From CAZFLD01 sp964519835 (GTDB lineage Bacteria; Spirochaetota; Spirochaetia; DSM-27196; CAZFLD01), in NCBI GenBank assembly GCA_964519835.1, contig CAZFLD010000095.1, positions 1-13,490 on the forward strand: DNA of 13,490 nt, in the 5' to 3' direction. Under the pieces are notes generated by a model. The model saw only the letters and a list, made by a program, of their open reading frames with translations, was not told where the DNA came from and searched no databases. Each line of letters starts with the position of its first letter. The first letter of the stretch is position 1. A program made the position numbers and the translations under genes. This document shows positions 7,196-13,490 of this stretch, in pieces.

Positions 7196-7227
7196 CGCAA
7201 TTCATGATACATTGTCCGTGAATTGCG
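7196..7227. repeat. Inverted repeat upstream of the dehydrogenase gene
   Basis: CGCAATTCA (7196-7204) and TGAATTGCG (7219-7227) are perfect inverse complements, nine bases each, with a 14-base centre. The right arm overlaps the motif shared with the hydrolase promoter, so this is probably a two-sided operator or part of one. The AT-rich centre could also contain a -10-like GATACA (7206-7211); I see no matching -35 box. Confidence 0.5.
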
Positions 7228-7234
7228 AATTGAC
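7221..7234 (+). promoter_or_regulatory. Candidate operator of the dehydrogenase/reductase operon (copy 2 of shared motif)
   Basis: AATTGCGAATTGAC, 13 of 14 identical to the - strand motif at 5951-5938. Extending both copies three bases upstream gives 14 of 17 identities. It ends 31 bases before the ATG at 7266. Same orientation and nearly the same distance to the gene as copy 1 argue for a common regulator. Confidence 0.55.
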
Positions 7235-7265
7235 CCCGGGCTGCGGCGCCCGTAAGCTGGTGATC

Positions 7266-8327
7266 ATGGCGACAACAAAAGGGGCGGTGCTTCCCGGAAA
7301 CAGCACCGTTGTGTTTAGAGATTTTGCCGTTCCGGAGCCGGGGCACGGTGAGGTGCTGATTCGCACAAAGGCCTCGACGATCTGCGGCAGCGACATTCGT
7401 GCGATCTACCACAAACACGTGGGCAAGGGGCCGGAGGGCTACCAGGGTGTTATCGCCGGCCACGAGCCCTGCGGAGTAGTAGAAAAGGCCGGTCCCGGCT
7501 GCCGACGCTTTGGCCCCGGCGACCGCGTGATCGTCTACCACATCTCGGGGTGCGGGGTATGTAACGACTGTCGCCGCGGCTACATGATCAGCTGCACAAG
7601 CCCTACCTATCGCCGGGCCTACGGTTGGCAGCGTGACGGAGGCATGTCGCCGTATATCCTCGCGGAGGAGAAGGACCTCGTTCTCCTGCCCGAGGAGCTC
7701 TCCTACGTCGACGGCGCTCAGGTCGCCTGTGGTTTTGGTACCGTGTACGAAGGGCTCGAGAAAATCGGTATTTCGGGCAATGACGCGGTGCTTGTTGTCG
7801 GGCTTGGTCCTGTCGGTTTGGCGGCGCTGATGCTCGGCCGCGCCCTCGGCGCCGAGAAGCTGATTGGCGTGGACACCGTCGCCGAGCGTCGTGACTTGGC
7901 CGTATCCCTTGGTCTGGCCGATCACGTGTTGGAGGCCGGAAGCGACACCGTGGAAGAGGTGCGTGAGTTGACTGGGGGACACGGCGTTGAAAAGGCCGTG
8001 GACTGCTCGGGAGCGGATCTCGGCCGGCAGACGGCGGTTCGTGCCACGCGAAAGTGGGGCAAGATCGTTTGTATTGGCGAAGGTGGGAGCCTAACCATCA
8101 ATCCCAGTCCCGACATCATCCACGATCAAAAGACAATCTATGGTTCTTGGGTCACAAACATCTGGCGTATGGAGGAGCTTGTGGAGCGATTGGTGCGCTG
8201 GGGCATCCACCCGGCGGACCTGGTGACACACCGCTTTTCTCTGGAAAAAGCCGACGAGGCCTACGCGCTTATGGCCGAGGGAAAGTGTGGGAAAGTCGCC
8301 GTGGTTTTTGACGAGGAAGTGCGATGA
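7266..8327 (+). CDS. Zinc-dependent medium-chain alcohol/polyol dehydrogenase
   Basis: NAD(P)-dependent zinc dehydrogenase (353 residues) of the threonine/sorbitol dehydrogenase group, which oxidises a secondary alcohol of a polyol or sugar. Seen: catalytic-zinc ligands Cys40 (TICGSD) and His66-Glu67 (AGHEP), the structural-zinc set Cys96, Cys99, Cys102 and Cys110, and the nucleotide fold GLGPVG at 179-184. The second strand ends in GVD; that aspartate usually means NAD rather than NADP. The ATG at 7266 gives the family length. An open frame continues upstream into the regulator gene but has no family-like sequence. The ribosome binding site is weak (GGTGA directly before the ATG). The stop overlaps the next gene's start as ATGA, so the reductase is translationally coupled. 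The upstream operator suggests control by the XylR-like protein. Exact substrate unknown. Confidence 0.9.
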   Translation: MATTKGAVLPGNSTVVFRDFAVPEPGHGEVLIRTKASTICGSDIRAIYHKHVGKGPEGYQGVIAGHEPCGVVEKAGPGCRRFGPGDRVIVYHISGCGVCNDCRRGYMISCTSPTYRRAYGWQRDGGMSPYILAEEKDLVLLPEELSYVDGAQVACGFGTVYEGLEKIGISGNDAVLVVGLGPVGLAALMLGRALGAEKLIGVDTVAERRDLAVSLGLADHVLEAGSDTVEEVRELTGGHGVEKAVDCSGADLGRQTAVRATRKWGKIVCIGEGGSLTINPSPDIIHDQKTIYGSWVTNIWRMEELVERLVRWGIHPADLVTHRFSLEKADEAYALMAEGKCGKVAVVFDEEVR

Positions 8328-9346
8328 GCTTCCAGATCGCCCAGGATGGAATCGATCCAAGCCGCGTCCCGACGATCAAAACACACCGCGGGAAGTCGAT
8401 TCCCGCGATCGGCCTCGGAACGTTCGGCTCCGACCATGCCGACCCCGGCGAGATAGCGGCCGCGGTCCGGGAGGCGATCGCTCTCGGGTACCGGCACATC
8501 GACTGCGCCCGGGTATACCGCAATGAGGCGGCGATCGGCGAGGTCTTGGCCGAGGTGCTCGCCTCCGGCCTTGTGAAACGGGATGAGCTTTGGATTACTA
8601 CCAAACTCTGGAACGATATGCACGGCGACGGCGATGTGCTGCTCTCCCTCGCCCAATCGCTCAAGGATCTGCGCCTCGACTACGTCGACCTGTTTTTGGT
8701 CCACTGGCCCTTCCCAAACCACCACGATCCCGGTGTAGACAGGAACGCGAGGCACCCCGACTCAAAGCCATACATCCACGAGGACTACATGGCGGTATGG
8801 AGGCAGATGGAGCGGGTTGTGGATGCAGGTCTTGCACGGCACATCGGCACAAGCAACATGACCAGAACAAAACTCGACCTCTTGCTGCGCGATTGCAGGA
8901 TAAAGCCGTCTTTCAACGAGATGGAGCTCCACCCGCATTTCCAACAGGCAAGACTCTTTGACTACTGCTTGCGCTACGGCGTTATCCCCATCGGCTACAG
9001 TCCCCTCGGCTCACCAAACAGACCCCCTCGAGACACAACTCCCGACGATACAGTTGACCTCGAGGATCCGGTGATTAGGGAGATTGCAACGACGCACGGT
9101 GCTCATCCGGCAACGGTTTGTCTGAAGTGGGCGGTGCAGCGGGGCCAGATTGCGATTCCAATGTCCACAAAGCGAAAAAACATCCTATCCAACCTGCGCG
9201 CAGTGAGCGAGGATCCGCTGACGGACGCGGAGATGGAGAGCATTGCGGAGATCGACAAAAACTGCCGCCTGATCAAAGGGCACGTATTTTTGTGGCCGGG
9301 AACCGCGGGCTGGGAAGATCTCTGGGACGACGAGCCGCACGGGTAG
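8324..9346 (+). CDS. Aldo/keto reductase
   Basis: NAD(P)H-dependent aldo/keto reductase (340 residues), a TIM-barrel enzyme that reduces aldehydes or ketones of sugars and related compounds. Seen: GLGTFG at 30-35, and the catalytic tetrad Asp60 and Tyr65 (HIDCARVYRNE), Lys94 (TTKLWN) and His127 (LVHWP). Further family segments are HIGTSNMT and the C-terminal nucleotide-binding stretch IAIPMSTKRKNILSN. All four catalytic residues are present. The start ATG at 8324 overlaps the dehydrogenase stop by four bases, with GAGGAAG four bases upstream. The sequence is closest in layout to the xylose-reductase/2,5-diketogluconate-reductase type. Paired with a dehydrogenase, it could isomerise a sugar by oxidation and reduction or interconvert cofactors; this is inference. 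Confidence 0.92.
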   Translation: MSFQIAQDGIDPSRVPTIKTHRGKSIPAIGLGTFGSDHADPGEIAAAVREAIALGYRHIDCARVYRNEAAIGEVLAEVLASGLVKRDELWITTKLWNDMHGDGDVLLSLAQSLKDLRLDYVDLFLVHWPFPNHHDPGVDRNARHPDSKPYIHEDYMAVWRQMERVVDAGLARHIGTSNMTRTKLDLLLRDCRIKPSFNEMELHPHFQQARLFDYCLRYGVIPIGYSPLGSPNRPPRDTTPDDTVDLEDPVIREIATTHGAHPATVCLKWAVQRGQIAIPMSTKRKNILSNLRAVSEDPLTDAEMESIAEIDKNCRLIKGHVFLWPGTAGWEDLWDDEPHG

Positions 9347-9353
9347 CCGGCAA

Positions 9354-9402
9354 AAGCGGCCGGCCGCTTGTGCCCAATCCCGGCGCCCCGCCACCGTGGC
9401 GG
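9354..9402. terminator. Two inverted repeats between convergent genes, possible bidirectional terminator
   Basis: AAGCGGCC/GGCCGCTT (9354-9369) is a perfect 16-base palindrome directly after the reductase stop. CCGCC/GGCGG (9388-9392 and 9398-9402) is a second stem with a 5-base loop. They fill the 70-base gap between the reductase gene and the convergent carbamate kinase gene. Neither is followed by a T-run on either strand, so intrinsic termination is plausible but not demonstrated. Confidence 0.4.
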
Positions 9403-9416
9403 CGTAAGGTGACCTG

Positions 9417-10379
9417 CTAGTACGCGACGATCTGCGTTCCGGCCCGTCCTTCCACCGCCTCCACCAGATTGTCCACGTCGGTGATAATCACACGGTTCTG
9501 CGGGTGCGCCTGAATAAACTCGATGGCCGCCGTCATTTTGGGCCCCATCGAGCCCGGCGGAAATTCGCCCTGCTGGAAGTAGTTCCGGGCCTGGGCGAGG
9601 GTGATACGCGCCAGCGGTGTTTCGTCGGGCTTGCCGAAGTGGACCGTAACCTGTGGAACGCCGGTAATAATTATCAGCAGCCGGGCGCCCACGGCAATCG
9701 CCAGCTTCATGCTGGCCAGATCCTTGTCGATCACACAGTCCACCCCACCGATGGTACCGTCCTCTTCATAGTAAACCGGGATTCCACCGCCCCCGCCGGT
9801 GACAAGCAGATAGCCGTCGTCTAAGAGGTGGTTGATGGCCTCCTTTTCAACGATGTCGATCGGGTACGGTGACGCGACGTAGCGCCGAAAACCTCGCCCC
9901 GAGTCTTCTTGGACCACCCAGCCGCGGGTATCAATCAGCTCGCGCGCCTGTTCCTCGGTGTAGAAGGGGCCGATGGGTTTGGACGGATTCTGCATGGCCG
10001 GATCGAATCGGTCCACGATGATCTGGACCGGGATTGTAACGATGTGCCGCCAGATCTTGTTCTTGATCATGACGTTCTGAAGGCACTGCTCGATCATGTA
10101 ACCCATGGAGCCACAAGTCATCGCATCGGCCACTCCTAACGGGATCTCGGGCACGTCGGACTTTGCCATTTCGCTCTGAAGCATCAGATCCCCGACCTGC
10201 GGACCGTTGCCATGGGTAAGCATGAGGTTGAAGTCACGCTTCAGGAGCTCGACAATGGGAACCACCGACCGCCGTGTGTTGGCGAATTGTTCGGCGATTG
10301 TTCCCCTCTGACCCTTGTCGCGAATCGAGTTGCCGCCAAGGGCGATAACCGCAAGTTTTTCGTTCTCAGATTCCGCCAC
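9417..10379 (-). CDS. arcC: Carbamate kinase
   Basis: Carbamate kinase (320 residues) converts carbamoyl phosphate and ADP to carbamate and ATP, the energy-yielding end of arginine-deiminase or allantoin/purine fermentation. Seen: IALGGNS near the N-terminus, LTHGNGPQVG for phosphate binding, VQEDSGRGFRRYVASP, the glycine-rich VTGGGGGIPV, VIDKDLAS with the catalytic lysine region, and GPKMTAAIEF near the end. The family pattern is complete and of normal length. I choose GTG 10379 because GGAGG lies eight bases before it; an in-frame GTG at 10388 overlaps that ribosome binding site and would add only three residues. No arginine deiminase, ornithine or oxamate transcarbamoylase is adjacent. In E. 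coli a carbamate kinase (yqeA) also lies in a region with molybdenum hydroxylase genes, which makes a purine role conceivable here. Confidence 0.94.
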   Translation of the reverse strand: MAESENEKLAVIALGGNSIRDKGQRGTIAEQFANTRRSVVPIVELLKRDFNLMLTHGNGPQVGDLMLQSEMAKSDVPEIPLGVADAMTCGSMGYMIEQCLQNVMIKNKIWRHIVTIPVQIIVDRFDPAMQNPSKPIGPFYTEEQARELIDTRGWVVQEDSGRGFRRYVASPYPIDIVEKEAINHLLDDGYLLVTGGGGGIPVYYEEDGTIGGVDCVIDKDLASMKLAIAVGARLLIIITGVPQVTVHFGKPDETPLARITLAQARNYFQQGEFPPGSMGPKMTAAIEFIQAHPQNRVIITDVDNLVEAVEGRAGTQIVAY

Positions 10380-10411
10380 CGCTACCACCTCCCCCTCTTA
10401 GCACAGTCTTT

Positions 10412-10430
10412 GGACCGGCGCCGCCGGCCC
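10412..10430 (-). terminator. Hairpin downstream of the importer operon
   Basis: On the - strand GGGCCGGC pairs with GCCGGUCC across a 3-base loop, an 8-pair stem with one G-U pair. The stem is better in - strand RNA than in + strand RNA, where the G-U becomes an A-C mismatch. It lies 22 bases after the ATPase stop and about 30 bases before the carbamate kinase start. No T-run follows, so it may be a terminator, an mRNA-stabilising hairpin, or part of the kinase leader. Confidence 0.35.
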
Positions 10431-10452
10431 ACGGGCAGTGTAGCACCAGGAT

Positions 10453-11217
10453 TTACCAAAAAAAAGCAAATCGCTCGCCGCAACGCTCCACTTCTATTGT
10501 CGTGCCGTAGGCACGCGTTAGGTTTTCGCCCGTCATGACCTCCTCCGGAGCGCCGTCGGCAAGAATCGTCCCCTCCGCCAACAGAAGTACCCGGTCGGCT
10601 ACCTGCATGGCAAACTGCGGCTCGTGCACCGTTGTGATAACACACCGGCCTGCCGCCGCCTGGTCATCCAAGAGCGACGCGAGACGTCGCTTGTTTGCCG
10701 GGTCCAGATGCGCGGCCGGTTCATCGAGGAGCAGGACACGTGTGTCCTGGGCCAACGAGCGTGCCAGAAGCACCAGCTGGCGTTCGCCGGCGCTGATCGC
10801 CAAGACCGGTCGCCGTGCACTCGCAGGGAGCCCTACACGAGCCAGGGCATCTTCGGCCGCGGCGACGTCCTCCTCCCGCGGACCCTGCGTCCGTGTGAGA
10901 AAAGGCGCACGGCCGAGGAGAACGTACTCCAGGACGGTGTACTCGAACGGCACGTGGTCGGATTGCGGAACAAGGGACAGCAGGCGGCCACGTTGGCGAT
11001 TGCTAAACGCCGCCGGCGTCTGTCCGTCTACTAAAACGCTCCCGCTCCACGGTTTGTGCCATCCTAAGCAGACATTCAGGAGAGTTGTTTTTCCCACTCC
11101 GTTGGGTCCAAGAATCGCCGTAACGGTTCCAGCTCGAAACACCGCGGACAGGCGCTCGATCACCAGGTGTTCCCGGGCGGCGCCGTATCCCGCCGTCACC
11201 TCTGCGAGAGAAATCAC
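10453..11217 (-). CDS. FecE/BtuD-type ABC transporter ATP-binding protein
   Basis: ATPase of a metal-chelate-type importer (254 residues from 11217). Seen: Walker A GPNGVGKTT at 37-45, Q-loop Gln85, the signature ISAGERQ at 141-147 (a variant of LSGGQ common in this class), Walker B VLLLDE at 161-166 and the switch His198. It is complete. An open frame runs upstream to GTG 11253, but GTG 11217 overlaps the permease stop as GTGA and begins with MISLAEVTAGYG, the usual family start, so I take it. The extra 12 residues of the longer form look like shadow coding of the permease end. The C-terminus is coded partly through a run of eight T at 10465-10458, a possible slippage site just before the stop. 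Last gene of the importer operon. Confidence 0.92.
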   Translation of the reverse strand: MISLAEVTAGYGAAREHLVIERLSAVFRAGTVTAILGPNGVGKTTLLNVCLGWHKPWSGSVLVDGQTPAAFSNRQRGRLLSLVPQSDHVPFEYTVLEYVLLGRAPFLTRTQGPREEDVAAAEDALARVGLPASARRPVLAISAGERQLVLLARSLAQDTRVLLLDEPAAHLDPANKRRLASLLDDQAAAGRCVITTVHEPQFAMQVADRVLLLAEGTILADGAPEEVMTGENLTRAYGTTIEVERCGERFAFFW

Positions 11218-12164
11218 CGAACCACCCGCACTTGGCTCCGCGACAAGAGCCACAAAAACCCCGCGGCTCCGAAAAGGGACGTGAGAACACCGAGGGGTAT
11301 CTCACCTGCCGTGACCGTCCGGGCAATTGTGTCCGCCACCAGCACAAACGCCGCCCCAAGGACCGCGCTCCACGGCACCGCTCGTGTGGCATCGGCCCCG
11401 ACGATCCGTCGAGCCATGTGCGGTACCAAAAGGCCAACCCACGCCACGATCCCGGCCAGCGACACCATAGCCGCAGTGGCCGCGGTGGCCGCCGCGAGCA
11501 GTACCATACGCTCCCGCTGCGGCGCGCTCCCAAGGGAAAACGACACTCGGTCTTCCAGCGCGAGAAGATTCAACCGCCACCGGAGCACCACCATCGTGAC
11601 CGCCCCCACGGTAGCGATTGGCGCGACCTGCGCGAGGCGTGGCCACGTTGTCGCCGACAGGCCGCCCAAGAGCCAAAACGTCAGGCTTGGTAGTTGATCG
11701 AGGGGATCCGCCAAGAACTTCAAGAGCCCCACGCCCGCGGAAAACAGCGCCGACACCGCAATGCCGGATAGAACCAACCGAAGGATCCAACCCCCAAACC
11801 GGAGCCGCCGGGCAACTCGATAGCTAACAAAAAGGCCGAGGCCTCCCGTTACCATCGCAAGGAACTGCGCCAGCCATAACGGCGGGCTCAACACCACAAT
11901 CGCGAGCGCCGCACCAAAGGCCGCTCCTTGTGTTACCCCGATCAGGCCCGGCTCCACAATGGGATTACCAAACAGCATTTGCAGGACCAGGCCGGACAAA
12001 CCAAGGCATGCGCCGAGCAAGAGAGCGGCAATCACCCGCGGTAACCGCAGGTCGAGCACTAATCGCAGGGCCAGGTCATCCTCCAAAAGGAGGGCCGGCG
12101 GCAGGAATCCCGGTTGTGGATATCGACCGACAAGAAGCGAGCCGACAACCAAAAGCAGAAGCAC
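11214..12164 (-). CDS. FecCD/BtuC-type ABC transporter permease
   Basis: Membrane permease of the importer (316 residues from 12164), with about nine to ten hydrophobic segments. Seen: LRLPRVIAALLLGACLGLSG early on, NPIVEPGLIGVTQGAA, GIVAWVGLLVPHMARRIVG (the cytoplasmic loop that couples to the ATPase) and EIPLGVLTSLFGAAGFLWLL at the C-terminus, all characteristic of the FecCD family. The first standard start in frame is GTG 12164, weakly supported by GAGGG eleven bases upstream. This leaves the protein without the basic N-terminal stretch usual before the first membrane helix. Codons just upstream read NRRTHSRVAAG, which fits the missing part. An ATG at 12217, overlapping the binding-protein stop as ATGA, is out of frame by one base. 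The start is therefore uncertain and a one-base loss is possible. Confidence 0.9.
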   Translation of the reverse strand: MLLLLVVGSLLVGRYPQPGFLPPALLLEDDLALRLVLDLRLPRVIAALLLGACLGLSGLVLQMLFGNPIVEPGLIGVTQGAAFGAALAIVVLSPPLWLAQFLAMVTGGLGLFVSYRVARRLRFGGWILRLVLSGIAVSALFSAGVGLLKFLADPLDQLPSLTFWLLGGLSATTWPRLAQVAPIATVGAVTMVVLRWRLNLLALEDRVSFSLGSAPQRERMVLLAAATAATAAMVSLAGIVAWVGLLVPHMARRIVGADATRAVPWSAVLGAAFVLVADTIARTVTAGEIPLGVLTSLFGAAGFLWLLSRSQVRVVR

Positions 12165-12213
12165 TCCGGCTGCGACCCTCGAATGGGTTCTCCTGTTCAG
12201 AAGTCGTATTTCC
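12165..12213 (-). other. Gap between binding-protein and permease genes, probably missing permease N-terminus
   Basis: These 49 bases are non-coding only if GTG 12164 is the permease start. In the permease frame they read as a basic, family-like N-terminal extension with no ATG, GTG or TTG. ATA at 12209-12207 follows GAGGAA closely. ATG 12217 begins M-R-K-Y-D-F and then meets TGA at 12199; one extra base there would join it to the permease frame. Confidence 0.4.
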
Positions 12214-13440
12214 TCATTCTGCCGTCTCCCCCCAATCGACGTCCCCCTCGATGCGCGGAAGAATAATCTGTTCCACCTCGGCGTCCGTCATTCCATAGGC
12301 AAACGCGAAAAAGTCACAAATCAAAACAGGCATGTCGGGATCGTAGGTCTCCGGGTTGAGTACACCGGCCAGCCAGTGCAGGCCGAGTATCCACCGCACA
12401 TCAGGCTGGTCCCAGCTGTAGAAATCGAGGGGGAAGCGGAGCAAACGCGTCTTGTCGCGCGAGATGATCTCGCTCCAAACCGAGTTCCCTAAGAGCGCCT
12501 CGGCGACCGACTCTATGTCCTGACGGTAAGCCACCAAGAGCACAACCTCCGGGGACCACGCGGCCACCTGTTCCAAGTTGACGCGTGACCAACCGCGGCC
12601 AACGGCGGCATCGGGCCAAACCGGGTCTCCGCCCGCCAGTCTCACCAGTGTCGTCTGAATCCACTCCGCCGGCGGCACGTTGATAACCCCCTCTCCGGTC
12701 GTAAGGTCGGCATAAGCGAACAACGTTCGCGGCCGCGCACCGCCGTCCTCGGCGCGCGCCGCGCGGTCCGGGGTGTCTCCAGGGGCGCTCTCCGCGACCG
12801 CCCGCTCCACAGCGGCCGTCTGCTCGCCGTAATACTCGACTATCTCGGCCGCCCGCTCCTCCTCGCCGAGAACGTGACCCAAGAGCGCGATATCCGTCCG
12901 GTAGTCTTCGGGTGTCTCGAGATTGACGTAGACTGTCGGGATTCCCAATCGCTCGAGTCCTTCGCCGAGCCGCTGTTGCATGCTCGTTTTGAGGATGACC
13001 AGGTCCGGATTCACCGCGGCAATCTGCACCGGACCGACGTTCCGCTCGAAGAACGTCTTTTCGTCGTAGTTGGGATCGATTGCTCGGAGGAAGTTACCCT
13101 TTCCTTGGTCGATTCGCCCGACACCCACTAGCAGATCGCGGGCCGATGGAAACATGTACAACGCGTCGGCGATCATCAGCACCGATTGGCCGGCCGTCGC
13201 GATTCGTTGTGGATCGACGGGAACCCGGACGGTCCGGCCGAGAGCATCGACGACGGTCCGGGTGGGAGCCTCGCCGGTGCCGGCGGCAGGCTCCGCGGTC
13301 CCGGCGGCACTTGTGTATCCGCCGCTTACACATACCAAAAGCGCGGCAAGGACCACGCGTACAACTCTTGCTATCATCTGCTTAGTTTCGGTGGACCGGC
13401 GTGACGCGTCAACCGGCGAGCATAAACGTGCGTCGATCAT
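12214..13440 (-). CDS. FecB/BtuF-type ABC transporter substrate-binding protein
   Basis: Extracytoplasmic binding protein (408 residues) that delivers a metal chelate, cobalamin or similar ligand to the permease. Seen: a long polar N-terminus followed by a hydrophobic core at about 26-36 with Cys37 (LLVC) as a non-classical lipobox candidate; cleavage after TSA (43-45) is the alternative. The mature domain starts with TVVDALGRTVRVP at 62-74 and contains AAVNPDLVILK in lobe 1 and AAWSPEVVLLV in lobe 2. The C-terminal part has YSWDQPDVRWILGLHWLA, seen in several metal-binding members. An acidic, low-complexity stretch around residues 215-236 precedes lobe 2. ATG 13440 is chosen because AAAGGTG lies seven bases before it; ATG 13377 fits a shorter signal peptide but has no ribosome binding site. 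First gene of the operon; the ligand is not readable from sequence. Confidence 0.88.
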   Translation of the reverse strand: MIDARLCSPVDASRRSTETKQMIARVVRVVLAALLVCVSGGYTSAAGTAEPAAGTGEAPTRTVVDALGRTVRVPVDPQRIATAGQSVLMIADALYMFPSARDLLVGVGRIDQGKGNFLRAIDPNYDEKTFFERNVGPVQIAAVNPDLVILKTSMQQRLGEGLERLGIPTVYVNLETPEDYRTDIALLGHVLGEEERAAEIVEYYGEQTAAVERAVAESAPGDTPDRAARAEDGGARPRTLFAYADLTTGEGVINVPPAEWIQTTLVRLAGGDPVWPDAAVGRGWSRVNLEQVAAWSPEVVLLVAYRQDIESVAEALLGNSVWSEIISRDKTRLLRFPLDFYSWDQPDVRWILGLHWLAGVLNPETYDPDMPVLICDFFAFAYGMTDAEVEQIILPRIEGDVDWGETAE

Positions 13441-13490
13441 AGGCAAGCACCTTTCTGTTTTTCGCGATTTTGGCTACATTTGTGGACTCC

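Noticed and set aside
7068..7265. N-terminal extension of the dehydrogenase frame back into the regulator gene
   Set aside because: The added sequence is low-complexity, overlaps the conserved AraC domain of the regulator in another frame, and runs through the putative operator. ATG 7266 gives the normal family length.
13441..13490. Promoter of the importer operon on the - strand
   Set aside because: Only 50 bases are available. A CAAAAT-like -10 candidate exists but any -35 or regulatory element would be at or beyond the edge.

Overview
This is a 13.5 kb stretch of a GC-rich bacterial chromosome. It is densely coded, with ten protein genes in about six transcription units and no RNA gene, transposase or CRISPR array that I can see. 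The gene mix is a three-subunit molybdenum hydroxylase, a GHL6-type glycoside hydrolase, a XylR-like LacI/AraC hybrid regulator, carbamate kinase and a FecBCD-type importer. It fits a fermentative, saprophytic anaerobe. A free-living spirochaete is my best guess, but that rests on gene content only and is weak.

Left part (1-3922, + strand): a 215-base upstream region with several small inverted repeats and a promoter-like element lying directly against the ATG. It leads into an operon for the molybdopterin, FAD and 2Fe-2S subunits of a xanthine-dehydrogenase-type hydroxylase, in the same order as E. coli xdhABC. The last subunit appears to start at ATA, where a classic ATGA stop/start overlap has become ATAA.

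Middle part (3892-9346): a probable carbohydrate module. A GHL6-family glycoside hydrolase (- strand) is divergent from a XylR-like regulator (+). Downstream of the regulator is a translationally coupled pair: a zinc-dependent medium-chain dehydrogenase and an aldo/keto reductase. A 14-base motif (13 of 14 identical) sits 33 bases before the hydrolase ATG and 31 bases before the dehydrogenase ATG, in the same orientation relative to each gene. This makes a small regulon under the neighbouring regulator likely. The hydrolase gene converges on the hydroxylase operon and the two reading frames overlap by 31 bases.

Right part (9417-13440, - strand): carbamate kinase alone, then a substrate-binding protein, permease and ATPase of a FecBCD/BtuCD-type importer. 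The permease has no good start codon at its family-typical N-terminus. An ATGA overlap one base out of frame suggests a lost base.

How the parts may work together is inference. The hydroxylase needs molybdenum and iron, and the importer belongs to a class that carries iron chelates, cobalamin or, in MolBCA, molybdate. Carbamate kinase can make ATP from carbamoyl phosphate, an end product of purine/allantoin breakdown. The sugar module looks independent of these.
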